Under the pieces are notes generated by a model that made no database searches, was not told the origin of the DNA, and saw only the letters and a program-made list of their open reading frames with translations. The translations under genes were made by a program, and so were the position numbers. 64,000 nt of DNA from Marinomonas algicola (GTDB lineage Bacteria > Pseudomonadota > Gammaproteobacteria > Pseudomonadales > Marinomonadaceae), in assembly GCF_014805825.1 (NCBI RefSeq), contig NZ_CP061941.1, positions 1,426,001 to 1,490,000 of the forward strand. Direction: 5' to 3'. This document shows positions 1 to 7,843 of this stretch, piece by piece (within the stretch, counting starts at the first letter, position 1; each line of letters starts with the position of its first letter).

Positions 1-984
1 ATGCCATAGGGGATCTTTAACTTCTGGTGTGTGCGTGAGTTCTGTGGCCACTTTTGAAAAGGCATGAAAGCCATCATCACGTTGTGCTAGGTTCTCCATA
101 CAGTGATGCAATAATTCGGGGTCTTTAGCAAGCCAATGAGGGCACTTTGCGACTAAAGCAACGACTAATTGTAATTGCCCATCCGTGGCTTTTTTTTCAG
201 CACTAATCAGAGACAGTTGCAATATTTGGCTCAATTTCTGGTGGCCAGCTGAACGCGAAGCGGCACGTATTAAAGATGCTTTGAAATCAATGTTCGTGGA
301 CTCTTGAAACTCTGTAACTATGAAGTGTAAGTACTCTTCATCAAGTTGTTGGTGCTCTAGAGATTTTGCTAACGCGGAAGCGAGTTCGATGGGGGCCAGT
401 TTTAAGGCCTTTTTAATGTAATCTCTGTAGTTATCTTCATTAGCTCGGACAGCAAGGTCAGCAATTCCTTGAAGACCAATGGATTCCCAATTATTGTCTG
501 TTCTACTTATTTTACCGGAAAGGTAATCGATTAACTGAGTGAAATAATGGGATGGCTCTTGTTGCATTCTTTTTGCTAGCACGGCATGGAAGTTTGCCAT
601 GCGCTCAGTATCAGGCTGAAAGGCATATGGGTTATCTGTTAACGCGTTGGATAAATCTGTTGTGCTGTTGTTATGTAAAATTTTGTCGACTATGGATTTG
701 ATGAAATGGTCGCGAGTTCCTAAATTAATGCTGCCTTTTTCGTCTATGGGTAAACGAATAAACCATATACTCATGTTGTTTTGTGGAGATTCATCGAACG
801 AGGGTTGTAGGACAATTGCCAGTGACGCATGCTGTCTAAAAGGGTAGGGGTATGCTGCTTGCATTCTATCGAATTGAATTACCTCTTGGGGAGTCAATTT
901 TTGAATGTGTCTTCCTAAATCAAAATAAGTTGCTTTGCATTGTACTGATTCAAATAAATCAGATAAAGATTCGATGGGTTTCAT
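1..984 (-). CDS. DUF3549 family protein (C-terminus cut by window edge)
   Basis: An open minus-strand frame runs without a stop from an ATG at 984 off the left edge, giving 328 codons. The N-terminus reads MKPIESLSDLFES, followed by a YFDLGRHIQKL stretch, a YPYPFRQHASLA segment and an IWFIRLPIDEKG segment. This is the pattern I remember for DUF3549 proteins of Pseudomonas and Oceanospirillales. The rest is helical, Leu/Ala rich, with no catalytic motif. An upstream in-frame ATG near 1130 would bury the frame inside yqcC, so 984 is preferred. It is divergent from yqcC, with which the family often neighbours. Function unknown; probably cytoplasmic, as there is no signal peptide or membrane segment. 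Confidence 0.8.
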   Translation of the reverse strand, partial: MKPIESLSDLFESVQCKATYFDLGRHIQKLTPQEVIQFDRMQAAYPYPFRQHASLAIVLQPSFDESPQNNMSIWFIRLPIDEKGSINLGTRDHFIKSIVDKILHNNSTTDLSNALTDNPYAFQPDTERMANFHAVLAKRMQQEPSHYFTQLIDYLSGKISRTDNNWESIGLQGIADLAVRANEDNYRDYIKKALKLAPIELASALAKSLEHQQLDEEYLHFIVTEFQESTNIDFKASLIRAASRSAGHQKLSQILQLSLISAEKKATDGQLQLVVALVAKCPHWLAKDPELLHHCMENLAQRDDGFHAFSKVATELTHTPEVKDPLWH

Positions 985-1054
985 TGTGGTTTCTGTTCCG
1001 ATACAAGAAAATGGGGTAATCTTACCGTTTTTTAGAGGAGAAATCAGGTTGGAA

Positions 1055-1390
1055 ATGTACCATAAGCTTGCGGATTTATTGTTAGAGCTAGAAGTGGTGT
1101 TGCGAAAGGCTAATATGTGGGAAATGGACATTCCTTCTCAAGAGGACTTATTAAGTAATGAGCCTTTTTGTGTGGATACACTTAATTTTTTACAATGGCT
1201 AAGGTTTGTATTGATACCAAATTTTAAAATCATGATTGAGAACGCGATAGCGCTACCCACCCAATGTAATATTCTACCAATGGCTGAAGAGTATTTTGCT
1301 GGTGGTGTTTGGCGAGAAAATGAGTCAATTGAAGTATGTGAAACAATTAAATCTATAGATGCATTATTGTTTTCGACAGGATCGAAATGA
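1055..1390 (+). CDS. yqcC: YqcC family protein (DUF446)
   Basis: About 111 residues, all helical. The conserved core is visible: HKLADLLLELEVVLRK, then NEPFCVDTLNFLQWLRFVLI, then LPTQCNILPMAEEYF, matching E. coli YqcC in order and spacing. The frame is open back to 935, but the upstream part resembles nothing. The start is either ATG 1055 or TTG 1049; an AGGAG at 1036-1040 sits 8 nt before the TTG and 14 nt before the ATG, so the TTG is a real alternative. The stop overlaps the ATG of the next gene by 4 bases, implying coupled translation. In enterobacteria yqcC lies beside truC and syd; its biochemical role is unknown. Confidence 0.85.
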   Translation: MYHKLADLLLELEVVLRKANMWEMDIPSQEDLLSNEPFCVDTLNFLQWLRFVLIPNFKIMIENAIALPTQCNILPMAEEYFAGGVWRENESIEVCETIKSIDALLFSTGSK

Positions 1391-2295
1391 ATAATGCCAT
1401 CTACAAACATCAAGCTGTTAATGATTTAGCTTGGCTATTTGAAGCGCCAATGATTGTAGCTGATCTAGATTTAAAGCCGTATTGGCTAAAAGAATTACCC
1501 CATAAGCTTAGCCAACTGGATGAATCACCAGAACCTTTACTCGACGCCTTAAAACGCTGTAAATCGCACTTTTTAGGAGCGTATTTTGAGGTACTATTCT
1601 CTTTTGGGATTCGCCACTTTTCCACTTTAGAGATTGTTCTTGAGCATCAACAGCTGATTAACCCTGATGGTTCAACATTAGGAGAAGTTGATATGCTAGT
1701 GACATCTCCAGAAGGGACGGTCTTCCAATTTGAAATAGCGTTAAAGTACTTTCTTGAAGTAAATAAAGGCGTTGATACAGATTGGATTGGACCAAATAAG
1801 ACAGACAGTTTAAGTAAAAAAACACATAAAGCCAGGACCAAACAACTTACCGTGTTAGACTCGGCTCCAGGAAAAGCGCTGCTTAAAAAAAATGAGATAG
1901 AAGAGACGGTTGAACCTGTTCTGCTGATATTTGGTTATTTATTTTATTGTGGTCGACCTATAAATAAAGCTGTAAGACCTCAGTTAGAGGAAAGCGAACA
2001 CGTTAAATGGATGTATTTTAATCAGTTTGATGTAGACGAATGGGGAGAATATTGTTTTTGCGAGCTAATTAAACCAAAGTGGATTACTCACAAAAAAATG
2101 CAATCAGGGGAAATTGTATCCTATCAAGAGGTTCATCAGTCTTTAACGCATACTTTTGTAAGAGACACTCGTCCCAAAATGTATTTAGCTTGGAAAAAAT
2201 GTGTAAATGAGGTTGATTTACGGTTCAATAATCTAATGCAAGATCATACAATGCAGCAGCCAGTGCGCATTTTTATTGTCCCCAATGAATGGTAG
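1387..2295 (+). CDS. DUF1853 family protein
   Basis: 302 residues, no signal peptide or membrane helix. It has the DUF1853 signature: a LGAYFEVLFSFGI motif at about residues 57-69, then GEVDMLVTSPEGTVFQFEIALKYFL at roughly 98-122 (described here in parts: GEVD, FQFEIALKYF). The order E...GEVD...FEIALK resembles the acidic core of the PD-(D/E)XK nuclease fold (acidic residues followed by E-x-K); calling it a nuclease is inference. A WIGPNKTDSL segment and a KARTKQL segment follow, also typical of the family. Its start overlaps the yqcC stop (ATGA), so the two probably form one operon. Role unknown. Confidence 0.8.
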   Translation: MNNAIYKHQAVNDLAWLFEAPMIVADLDLKPYWLKELPHKLSQLDESPEPLLDALKRCKSHFLGAYFEVLFSFGIRHFSTLEIVLEHQQLINPDGSTLGEVDMLVTSPEGTVFQFEIALKYFLEVNKGVDTDWIGPNKTDSLSKKTHKARTKQLTVLDSAPGKALLKKNEIEETVEPVLLIFGYLFYCGRPINKAVRPQLEESEHVKWMYFNQFDVDEWGEYCFCELIKPKWITHKKMQSGEIVSYQEVHQSLTHTFVRDTRPKMYLAWKKCVNEVDLRFNNLMQDHTMQQPVRIFIVPNEW

Positions 2296-2407
2296 ATCAT
2301 ACCAAGAAGTTGACGACTGCCACTGCATTGATTCACTCAAGGTTGAAATATTCTTGTTAATTATTTAACGAGTCTCTAGACTGTATAAAAAATATTTTGG
2401 AAGAAAA

Positions 2408-3268
2408 GTGCCCACGTCAAATACTCTCTTATGTCCTCTTGATAAACAGCCTTTAACGTTAGAAAGTAGAAGCTTAAAATGTGCCTCCGGTCACGGTTTT
2501 GATTTGGCTAAGTCGGGTTATGTGAATTTGTTACCCGTTCAAAATAAACGTTCTAAAGATCCTGGTGATAGCAAGGAGATGGTTGCCTCTAGAAAATCCT
2601 TTTTAGAGTTAGGGCACTATCAACCCATTGCCGATTGCATTGTATCCTATGTTCTAGATCGATTTTCACCGGCTAAGTCTCTGCGTTTATTTGATGCAGG
2701 TTGTGGTGAGGGATATTATCTTAACTATCTTGAGTCGGCCTGTATTGAAAAGAACTATGATACCGATCTAATCGGATTAGATATTTCAAAATGGGCTATA
2801 ATGGCCGCGAGTAAGTCGAACAAATCCATACAATGGGTCGTTGGGAGTAATGCGGATATCCCTTTGGGGAATGGCTCCCTTGAAGTCGTCACTTGTTTGT
2901 TTGGCTTCCCCATGTTTACTGAGTTTTCTCGTGTTTTAAGTCAAAACGGCATCTTGCTTTTAGTGGATGCCGGGGCAGAGCATTTGATCGAGCTTAGAAA
3001 GATTTTATATTCAAATATCCATGATTACGAAGATGGTTTAGCGACTGGCATTAATGGCTTTTCTTTGATCGATGAGCAAAATTTGAAATTTACCTTTGGA
3101 TTACAGTCGCCGCAAGAAATACAGAACCTATTGTCGATGACTCCTCATATTCACAAGGCACCTTATTCTGGAAAAGAAGCCTTAAAAAAGATTGAAAAAT
3201 TAGACCTTACAGCCGATGTTAAATTGCGTTGGTATGTTAAAAATACAGTTATTTCTGAGAGTGATTGA
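2408..3268 (+). CDS. rlmA: 23S rRNA (guanine-N1)-methyltransferase RlmA
   Basis: 286 residues. RlmA methylates N1 of G745 of 23S rRNA using S-adenosylmethionine. The N-terminal zinc ribbon is followed by the diagnostic GHGFDLAKSGYVNLLPVQ stretch (about residues 28-45) and KRSKDPGDSKEM, then a Rossmann methyltransferase domain with FDAGCGEGYYL (SAM motif I). The start is GTG 2408 with GGAAG just upstream; N-terminal length agrees with E. coli RlmA. Oddity: the zinc ribbon reads CPLD instead of CPLC, so ligands would be Cys9, Asp12, Cys25 and His29. The stop overlaps the next ATG by one base (TGATG), so translation of the carbonic anhydrase is coupled to it. Confidence 0.92.
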   Translation: MPTSNTLLCPLDKQPLTLESRSLKCASGHGFDLAKSGYVNLLPVQNKRSKDPGDSKEMVASRKSFLELGHYQPIADCIVSYVLDRFSPAKSLRLFDAGCGEGYYLNYLESACIEKNYDTDLIGLDISKWAIMAASKSNKSIQWVVGSNADIPLGNGSLEVVTCLFGFPMFTEFSRVLSQNGILLLVDAGAEHLIELRKILYSNIHDYEDGLATGINGFSLIDEQNLKFTFGLQSPQEIQNLLSMTPHIHKAPYSGKEALKKIEKLDLTADVKLRWYVKNTVISESD

Positions 3269-3885
3269 TGACCAAATTAGTTCAACTATTTAATAATAAT
3301 CGCAAATGGGCTGCTAAGGTAAATGCGGCGGACCCTGCTTTTTTCCCTACCCTATCAAAGCAGCAGCAGCCGGAATATTTATGGATTGGCTGCGCGGATA
3401 GTCGTGTACCTGCAAATGAAATTGTAGACCTTTTACCCGGTGAAATATTTGTTCATCGTAATATTGCAAATGTGGTTGTGCACTCTGACTTAAATTGTTT
3501 GTCCGTTATTCAATTTGCTGTTGATGTGTTAAAGGTAAAACATATTATGGTTGTTGGTCACTATGGTTGTGGCGGTATTAAAGCCGCGCTTGAGTCTGAT
3601 TCACATGGTCTTATTGACAACTGGTTGGGTCATGTCAAGGATGTTTATCGCTTTCATAAAGAGAAAATGGACGCAATTAATGACCCGAAAGAGCGCTTTG
3701 ATACTCTATGTGAATTGAATGTTATTGAACAAGTTGCCAATGTTTGTCAAACAAGTATCCTACGCAATGCTTGGGATAACGGGCAAGATATTCAAGTGCA
3801 TGGATGGGTTTATAGTATTGAAAATGGCATTATTCGTGATTTAGACGTTACAGTAACTGGTCACAGTGATTCAACAAACCTTTGA
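3268..3885 (+). CDS. can: Beta-class carbonic anhydrase
   Basis: 205 residues; interconverts CO2 and bicarbonate in the cytoplasm. With the start at ATG 3268 the zinc ligands fall at Cys42, His98 and Cys101, with the Asp44-Arg46 dyad (CADSR), the same numbering as E. coli Can; HRNIAN and GHYGCGG motifs are intact. An extra upstream TTG at 3265 is in frame but out of register with the family and was not used. The gene overlaps the rlmA stop by one base. It ends convergently towards the LysR gene; an inverted repeat sits between them. A housekeeping role supplying bicarbonate to carboxylases is the usual one. Confidence 0.95.
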   Translation: MTKLVQLFNNNRKWAAKVNAADPAFFPTLSKQQQPEYLWIGCADSRVPANEIVDLLPGEIFVHRNIANVVVHSDLNCLSVIQFAVDVLKVKHIMVVGHYGCGGIKAALESDSHGLIDNWLGHVKDVYRFHKEKMDAINDPKERFDTLCELNVIEQVANVCQTSILRNAWDNGQDIQVHGWVYSIENGIIRDLDVTVTGHSDSTNL

Positions 3886-3905
3886 TTTTAAGGCTGGCGT
3901 TTGGT

Positions 3906-3947
3906 GTCACTCTAAAATTGTATTTTACTTGGCGTAATTAGAGTGAC
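3906..3947. repeat. Perfect 10-bp inverted repeat between convergent genes
   Basis: GTCACTCTAA at 3906-3915 is exactly complementary to TTAGAGTGAC at 3938-3947, with a small TTAC/GTAA inner stem in the loop. It lies between the 3' ends of can and the LysR gene. There is no run of T on either side, so a classical intrinsic terminator is not clear; it may still act as a shared 3' end structure. Confidence 0.55.
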
Positions 3948-3963
3948 GGATAAAAGAAAATAA

Positions 3964-4917
3964 TTAGAGCTTGTTGGATTCGGCAATGACGTTAGCGCAT
4001 TCAGAAATGGTTGACCTTAACCACATATGGCCTGGATCATGTTGTAATAATGGGCTCCAAAGCATTTTGAGTTCTACAGGTGGTATTTCAAAAGGGGGCT
4101 CTAGAAGCACTACCTCGTCTGTTCTTTCCATTAGCCGTGTTGCCAGTGACGGTAACGTGACGATAAGTCCGAGCTGTTGAGAGGTTCTCATGGCCACATT
4201 ATAGTTGCGTGTGAAGAGACGAATGTTGCGTTTATGACCCAAATTAGCAAGCGTGCTATCCACCCAACCCAGTTTTTGTACTTCTGCTGGCTGAATGCCA
4301 ACGCCCACGCCAAAACCCGTTTTGCTAACCCATACATGCTGTGCTTCTAAATACGCTTCAAGGGTAAAGTTTTCGGCATAAGGACTATTTTTTGGAACCA
4401 GGCATGAAAATCGATCTACCCACACCAATTTTTGGTGAAAGGACTGAGGAAGTGCGTCAAAACGATTGATAACTAAATCTACTTTGCCTTTCTCAACATC
4501 ATGAAAATTGACATCACTTGGGTTCATTACATCTAGAATCGCATTGGGTGCTCCAGTTTGCAACCGCTCCATTAAGGGTGGTATTAAAGTGGCTTCAGCG
4601 TAGTCACTCGCCATAATTCGGAAGACGCGCGTACTTGATTCGGCGTCAAAGCTTTGGCCAAGGTGCAGAACCTCATCAACCGACTGAAGTATTAATTGAA
4701 CTCGTGGTTGTAATTGAGTGGCTAATGCGGTTGGCATCATGCCGTCGCTGGTTCTGACCAACAATGGGTCATGGAATAAGTCCCTCAAGCGTCTTAAGCC
4801 ATTACTCATTGCCGGCTGCGTAATACCAAGTTGATTCGCTGCATGAGTAACATTTTGTTCGCGTAACAATGAATCTAAGTAACGTAATAAATTAAGATCA
4901 ACCTTATCAAGTTGCAT
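3964..4917 (-). CDS. LysR-family transcriptional regulator
   Basis: 317 residues, the usual LysR length. Winged HTH at about residues 6-65 (LDSLLREQNVTHAANQLGIT, QPAMSNGLRRLRDLF, DPLLVRT), then a periplasmic-binding-protein-like effector domain from about 95. The start of the HTH (DLNLLRYLDSLL) and the PAMSNGLRRLR helix fit the NodD-type branch. It lies downstream of the AGE gene on the same strand with 162 bases between, so it may be read from the AGE transcript or its own promoter. No divergent target is present, so its regulon cannot be inferred from position. A GC-rich hairpin covers the likely Shine-Dalgarno sequence. Confidence 0.88.
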   Translation of the reverse strand: MQLDKVDLNLLRYLDSLLREQNVTHAANQLGITQPAMSNGLRRLRDLFHDPLLVRTSDGMMPTALATQLQPRVQLILQSVDEVLHLGQSFDAESSTRVFRIMASDYAEATLIPPLMERLQTGAPNAILDVMNPSDVNFHDVEKGKVDLVINRFDALPQSFHQKLVWVDRFSCLVPKNSPYAENFTLEAYLEAQHVWVSKTGFGVGVGIQPAEVQKLGWVDSTLANLGHKRNIRLFTRNYNVAMRTSQQLGLIVTLPSLATRLMERTDEVVLLEPPFEIPPVELKMLWSPLLQHDPGHMWLRSTISECANVIAESNKL

Positions 4918-4926
4918 TATTTTTTT

Positions 4927-4944
4927 CCCCAGTTGTTATGGGGG
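4927..4944 (-). promoter_or_regulatory. Hairpin over the LysR ribosome binding site
   Basis: Read on the minus strand, CCCCC (4944-4940) can pair with GGGG (4930-4927), closing a loop of about 9 nt. The GGGGA is also the only good Shine-Dalgarno sequence, about 9 nt before the ATG at 4917. Pairing would hide it; whether this is regulatory is inference. Confidence 0.3.
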
Positions 4945-5079
4945 AATAATACTGCATTTCAGCTTATATTAGAAATACGCTATAAGCGCTTTCATTCATT
5001 ACTGAGCGGCATCACGTTAAAAGTCTCTTTAATCACGCCTTCTTCTCGAATCCAGACAAGCAAATGCGAGCGTAGCCTT

Positions 5080-6273
5080 TTATTCAAGATTGCTACCAAT
5101 TTGCTTGATGACTTCGTAGCAGGCACCCATTGTATGGTAATCGGTTTTCCCGGCAGGACTTTTACAATTATCAATAGTTTGATTATCTTGAGTTAGAATT
5201 CGAAACCAAGCACCGTATTTATGATCAATCATGTGGTTCCAGCTGTATTCCCAAAGAGCGTTATATTTGTCCCAATAAGACGGATCATTTGTTGTGTTTG
5301 CAAGCCATGCGGCGGCGGCAAATGATTCAGCCTGCACCCAAAAATACTTATCTCCGTCACAGATAGCGCCGTTTGTGTCATAGCCGTAACACAGTCCGCC
5401 ATTTTCATGATCCCACGCAAATTTCCATGCCGTATCGAATAAATACTTCGCCGTATTAACCATCCAATCTGACGCTTGTCTTGCGTTTAGCATCATGAGA
5501 AGTTTACACCACTCGGTTTGATGGCCTGGCTGAAAACCCCACGGCCGGAATAAATTTTTAGGGTCATTTTTATTATATTCCCAGTCTATCTGCCAGTTTT
5601 CGTTGTAATGCTCCCAGATTTGGCCTTCAGCAAGGCGAGCTTGTCGTTGGCAAATGTTTTTGGCTACTTGCTGGGCTCTGGTAAGAAACTTCTCATTTCC
5701 GGTTGCATCAAACGCCATGATCAATGCTTCGCATGAATGCATGTTTGCGTTCTGTCCTCTATAAGGGGATACCTGATACCAATCTGAAGAAATTTCATCT
5801 TTGTATAGGCCATCCTGCTCTGACCAAAAATGTTTTTCCATGAGATCGAATGTTTCATCGATCCAATGTCTAGCTTGCGTTGCCCCTGCTTGAAAAGCTA
5901 CGGAATAAGCAAGTAAAACAAAGGCAAATCCATAGCAGTGATTTGTTTGGTCTAGGTTTTCACGGCCCTTCAGTAACCAAACATAGCCTCCATTTTCGTT
6001 CAAATGACGTTCCCTTAAATAGTTCAGTCCATGATGTACGGCGGCTAAATATTCTGGTTCATTGGTTGCCTGATAGGCCATTGCATAATTAAAAATAAAA
6101 CGAGTGCTACTGACTAAATGGCGTGTTTCGGTGTCATAAATTTGTCCGTCGTCTTTGAAATAGTGAAAAAAGCCTCCTTCTTTATCAATACATCTTGGGT
6201 GGTAAAATGCCATGGTGTGCTGAATATGTTTAGTAAGAAAATCGATAGAAGCATAATCATTTGTCTTTTCCAC
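5080..6273 (-). CDS. AGE-family sugar isomerase, mannose-isomerase-like
   Basis: 397 residues, an (alpha/alpha)6-barrel enzyme of the N-acylglucosamine 2-epimerase superfamily. The three conserved histidines are visible: His179 in NMHSCEAL, His251 in PGHQTEW and His380 in KTDYHTMG. The N-terminal FYHPRCIDKEGGFFHYF segment and R-T-R-like ETRHLVSSTRF at about 49-59 fit mannose isomerase/YihS-like members rather than true N-acetylglucosamine 2-epimerases; a D-mannose isomerase of this type is known from Marinomonas. Likely reaction: D-mannose to D-fructose; exact substrate unproven. It is divergent from a ROK repressor, which probably controls it. No signal peptide, so cytoplasmic. Confidence 0.85.
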   Translation of the reverse strand: MEKTNDYASIDFLTKHIQHTMAFYHPRCIDKEGGFFHYFKDDGQIYDTETRHLVSSTRFIFNYAMAYQATNEPEYLAAVHHGLNYLRERHLNENGGYVWLLKGRENLDQTNHCYGFAFVLLAYSVAFQAGATQARHWIDETFDLMEKHFWSEQDGLYKDEISSDWYQVSPYRGQNANMHSCEALIMAFDATGNEKFLTRAQQVAKNICQRQARLAEGQIWEHYNENWQIDWEYNKNDPKNLFRPWGFQPGHQTEWCKLLMMLNARQASDWMVNTAKYLFDTAWKFAWDHENGGLCYGYDTNGAICDGDKYFWVQAESFAAAAWLANTTNDPSYWDKYNALWEYSWNHMIDHKYGAWFRILTQDNQTIDNCKSPAGKTDYHTMGACYEVIKQIGSNLE

Positions 6274-6330
6274 GCTAAGGCTCCAAATTAATAGTAAAAG
6301 AAGGTTTAATGGATGATAGAAACTTTACTT

Positions 6331-6349
6331 AATTAAATCAACTAGATTT
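6331..6349. promoter_or_regulatory. Candidate ROK operator between AGE and ROK genes
   Basis: AAATC (6335-6339), a 5-base spacer, then GATTT (6345-6349) form an inverted repeat within an AT-rich stretch, extended loosely by AATT and TTAATT on the two sides. It sits in the 139-base divergent gap, where an autoregulated ROK repressor would be expected to bind. Assignment rests on position and symmetry only. Confidence 0.3.
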
Positions 6350-6412
6350 ATTAATTCTAAATAGGTAGCTTATCGCCTTCTTCTTCTTAGCGAATTTTTA
6401 ACGGTGTGGAAA

Positions 6413-7648
6413 ATGAAGGTGGCAAAATTGGGCCGTGTGCCAAAGCGTAAGAAAATAGTTGGATTGGGGAGTACTTCTGAGCAAGGTCGCCGTTATAACG
6501 AGCGTGTAATTCTACATGTTGTCAGAAAACACCCAAATATATCCCGTATTCAAATTGCTCTTGAAACAGGCCTAAGCGCACAAACCATTTCTGTTATTAC
6601 TTCTTCGTTATTGGCAAAAGGAATGTTGCAAGTCACAGGAAAAGTAAAAGGTAACCGTGGTCAGCCATCTATCATGTTAACCATTTGCCCTGACGGGGCT
6701 TATGGACTGGGCATTAACGTAGATCGAGATCATATAAGCGCTGCATTGTTGGATTTTAGTGGTCGATGCATTCTATTAAAAGAGCATTCTATTCATTTTC
6801 CTTCACAAGATGACGCTCAAGCTATTGCGTTGAACTTGATTGCTGAAGTAAAAGCTATTCTGGGAGAAAAATGGGGCCGGGTTCGAGGTGTTGGTCTCGC
6901 CAAGCCTGACTTTATGTCTTTATGGCTGGATTCATTAGCTTCTGAAATACCTAATCAAGATCCGCTTACTTCTTTGCGAGAGTCTCTACGTTATTGGGAA
7001 ACGGACGAGTTTTCGACCTGGCTAGAGGTGCAGACTAATTTACCATGTGTTACTGAGAACGATGCAAATGCCGCGGCTTTAAATGAGCTCTTATTATCAA
7101 AGGCGTCAAAGAGAAGTCACTTTTTTTACATTTTTATCGGTTCAGCTTGTGGAGGCGGCGCCGTCATAGAGGGTGAGTGTTTTCTTGGTGCTAACGCAAG
7201 AGCTGGAAATTTTGGTTTGATTCCAACAACAACAGGGCGGTTAGGAAAACAAATTTTAGAGGCGCTTTCTTTATCGTCACTGAGTCGTTTTTTATCTGCT
7301 CAAGGACGGCCATTTCCAACAACTGAAAAGGACTGGGCAGAAGACACTATTCAAGGTTTAGTTGATCAATGGGTTGATTTGGTGTGTTCTGAAATCTTAC
7401 CCGGTATCTTCTCCGTGATTGCACTGTTTGACCCTCAAAGTATTGTTTTTGGCGGGCGTTTGCCTCTTTCTGTGCAAACAAAGCTGCTGTCTGTTTTAAT
7501 AAAGGTATTGCATACTCATTGCCCATTAGGGATGAACATTCCCAATTTGGAAATTGCTGAAACAGCAGAGACATCTGGTATGGTCGGCGCAGCAATTCTG
7601 CCTTTATATGACACTTTTTCTCCCCATCGATCACTTTTGCTTGTTTAA
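6413..7648 (+). CDS. ROK-family transcriptional repressor
   Basis: About 411 residues. N-terminal winged HTH (residues about 30-85: HPNISRIQIALETGLSAQ, TISVITSSLLAKG, then a RGQPS wing), followed by a ROK fold with GLGINVDRDHISAALLDFSG and the ENDANAAALNELL motif. The zinc site usual in ROK repressors (GH...CxCGxxGC) is missing: the region reads NFGLIPTTTGRLGKQ, with no His or Cys. It therefore may bind sugar differently or not at all. ATG 6413 is preferred to GTG 6404. It is divergent from the AGE sugar isomerase, so a role as local sugar-responsive repressor is likely. Confidence 0.85.
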   Translation: MKVAKLGRVPKRKKIVGLGSTSEQGRRYNERVILHVVRKHPNISRIQIALETGLSAQTISVITSSLLAKGMLQVTGKVKGNRGQPSIMLTICPDGAYGLGINVDRDHISAALLDFSGRCILLKEHSIHFPSQDDAQAIALNLIAEVKAILGEKWGRVRGVGLAKPDFMSLWLDSLASEIPNQDPLTSLRESLRYWETDEFSTWLEVQTNLPCVTENDANAAALNELLLSKASKRSHFFYIFIGSACGGGAVIEGECFLGANARAGNFGLIPTTTGRLGKQILEALSLSSLSRFLSAQGRPFPTTEKDWAEDTIQGLVDQWVDLVCSEILPGIFSVIALFDPQSIVFGGRLPLSVQTKLLSVLIKVLHTHCPLGMNIPNLEIAETAETSGMVGAAILPLYDTFSPHRSLLLV

Positions 7649-7657
7649 TAACTTGTT

Positions 7658-7730
7658 TTGTCGACAATTTGTCGTTTTATTTAATTTAAACACTTGTTTT
7701 CCGACTGTTTAAAGAGATATTGTCAGACAA
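7658..7730. promoter_or_regulatory. Two TTGTC/GACAA palindromes upstream of the TyrR-like gene
   Basis: TTGTCGACAA at 7658-7667 and TTGTCAGACAA at 7720-7730 are both perfect palindromes sharing the same half-site, about 62 bases apart, in the gap between the ROK gene and the TyrR-like gene. A further TTGTCG half-site follows the first. They look like a pair of operators for a dimeric regulator; the binder is unknown. They do not match the TyrR box. Confidence 0.4.
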
Positions 7731-7843
7731 TGTGATTTGCTAATATGAATTATTGTGCGCGTTTTATATTCATTTTTTAGGAAATGATTCAAGCAATAAT
7801 GCTCGTTTTAATTTGTACATCAATAATAAAAAAGAGTGGTGTA

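Noticed and set aside
647..847. Plus-strand 66-codon ORF
   Set aside because: It lies wholly inside the DUF3549 gene on the other strand and has no ribosome binding site or recognisable sequence.
1138..1413. Minus-strand ORF opposite yqcC
   Set aside because: yqcC is a recognised family with a proper coding context; this frame is antisense noise.
4912..5196. Plus-strand 94-codon ORF across the AGE-LysR gap
   Set aside because: Overlaps the ends of both genes antisense and its protein looks random; treated as a shadow.
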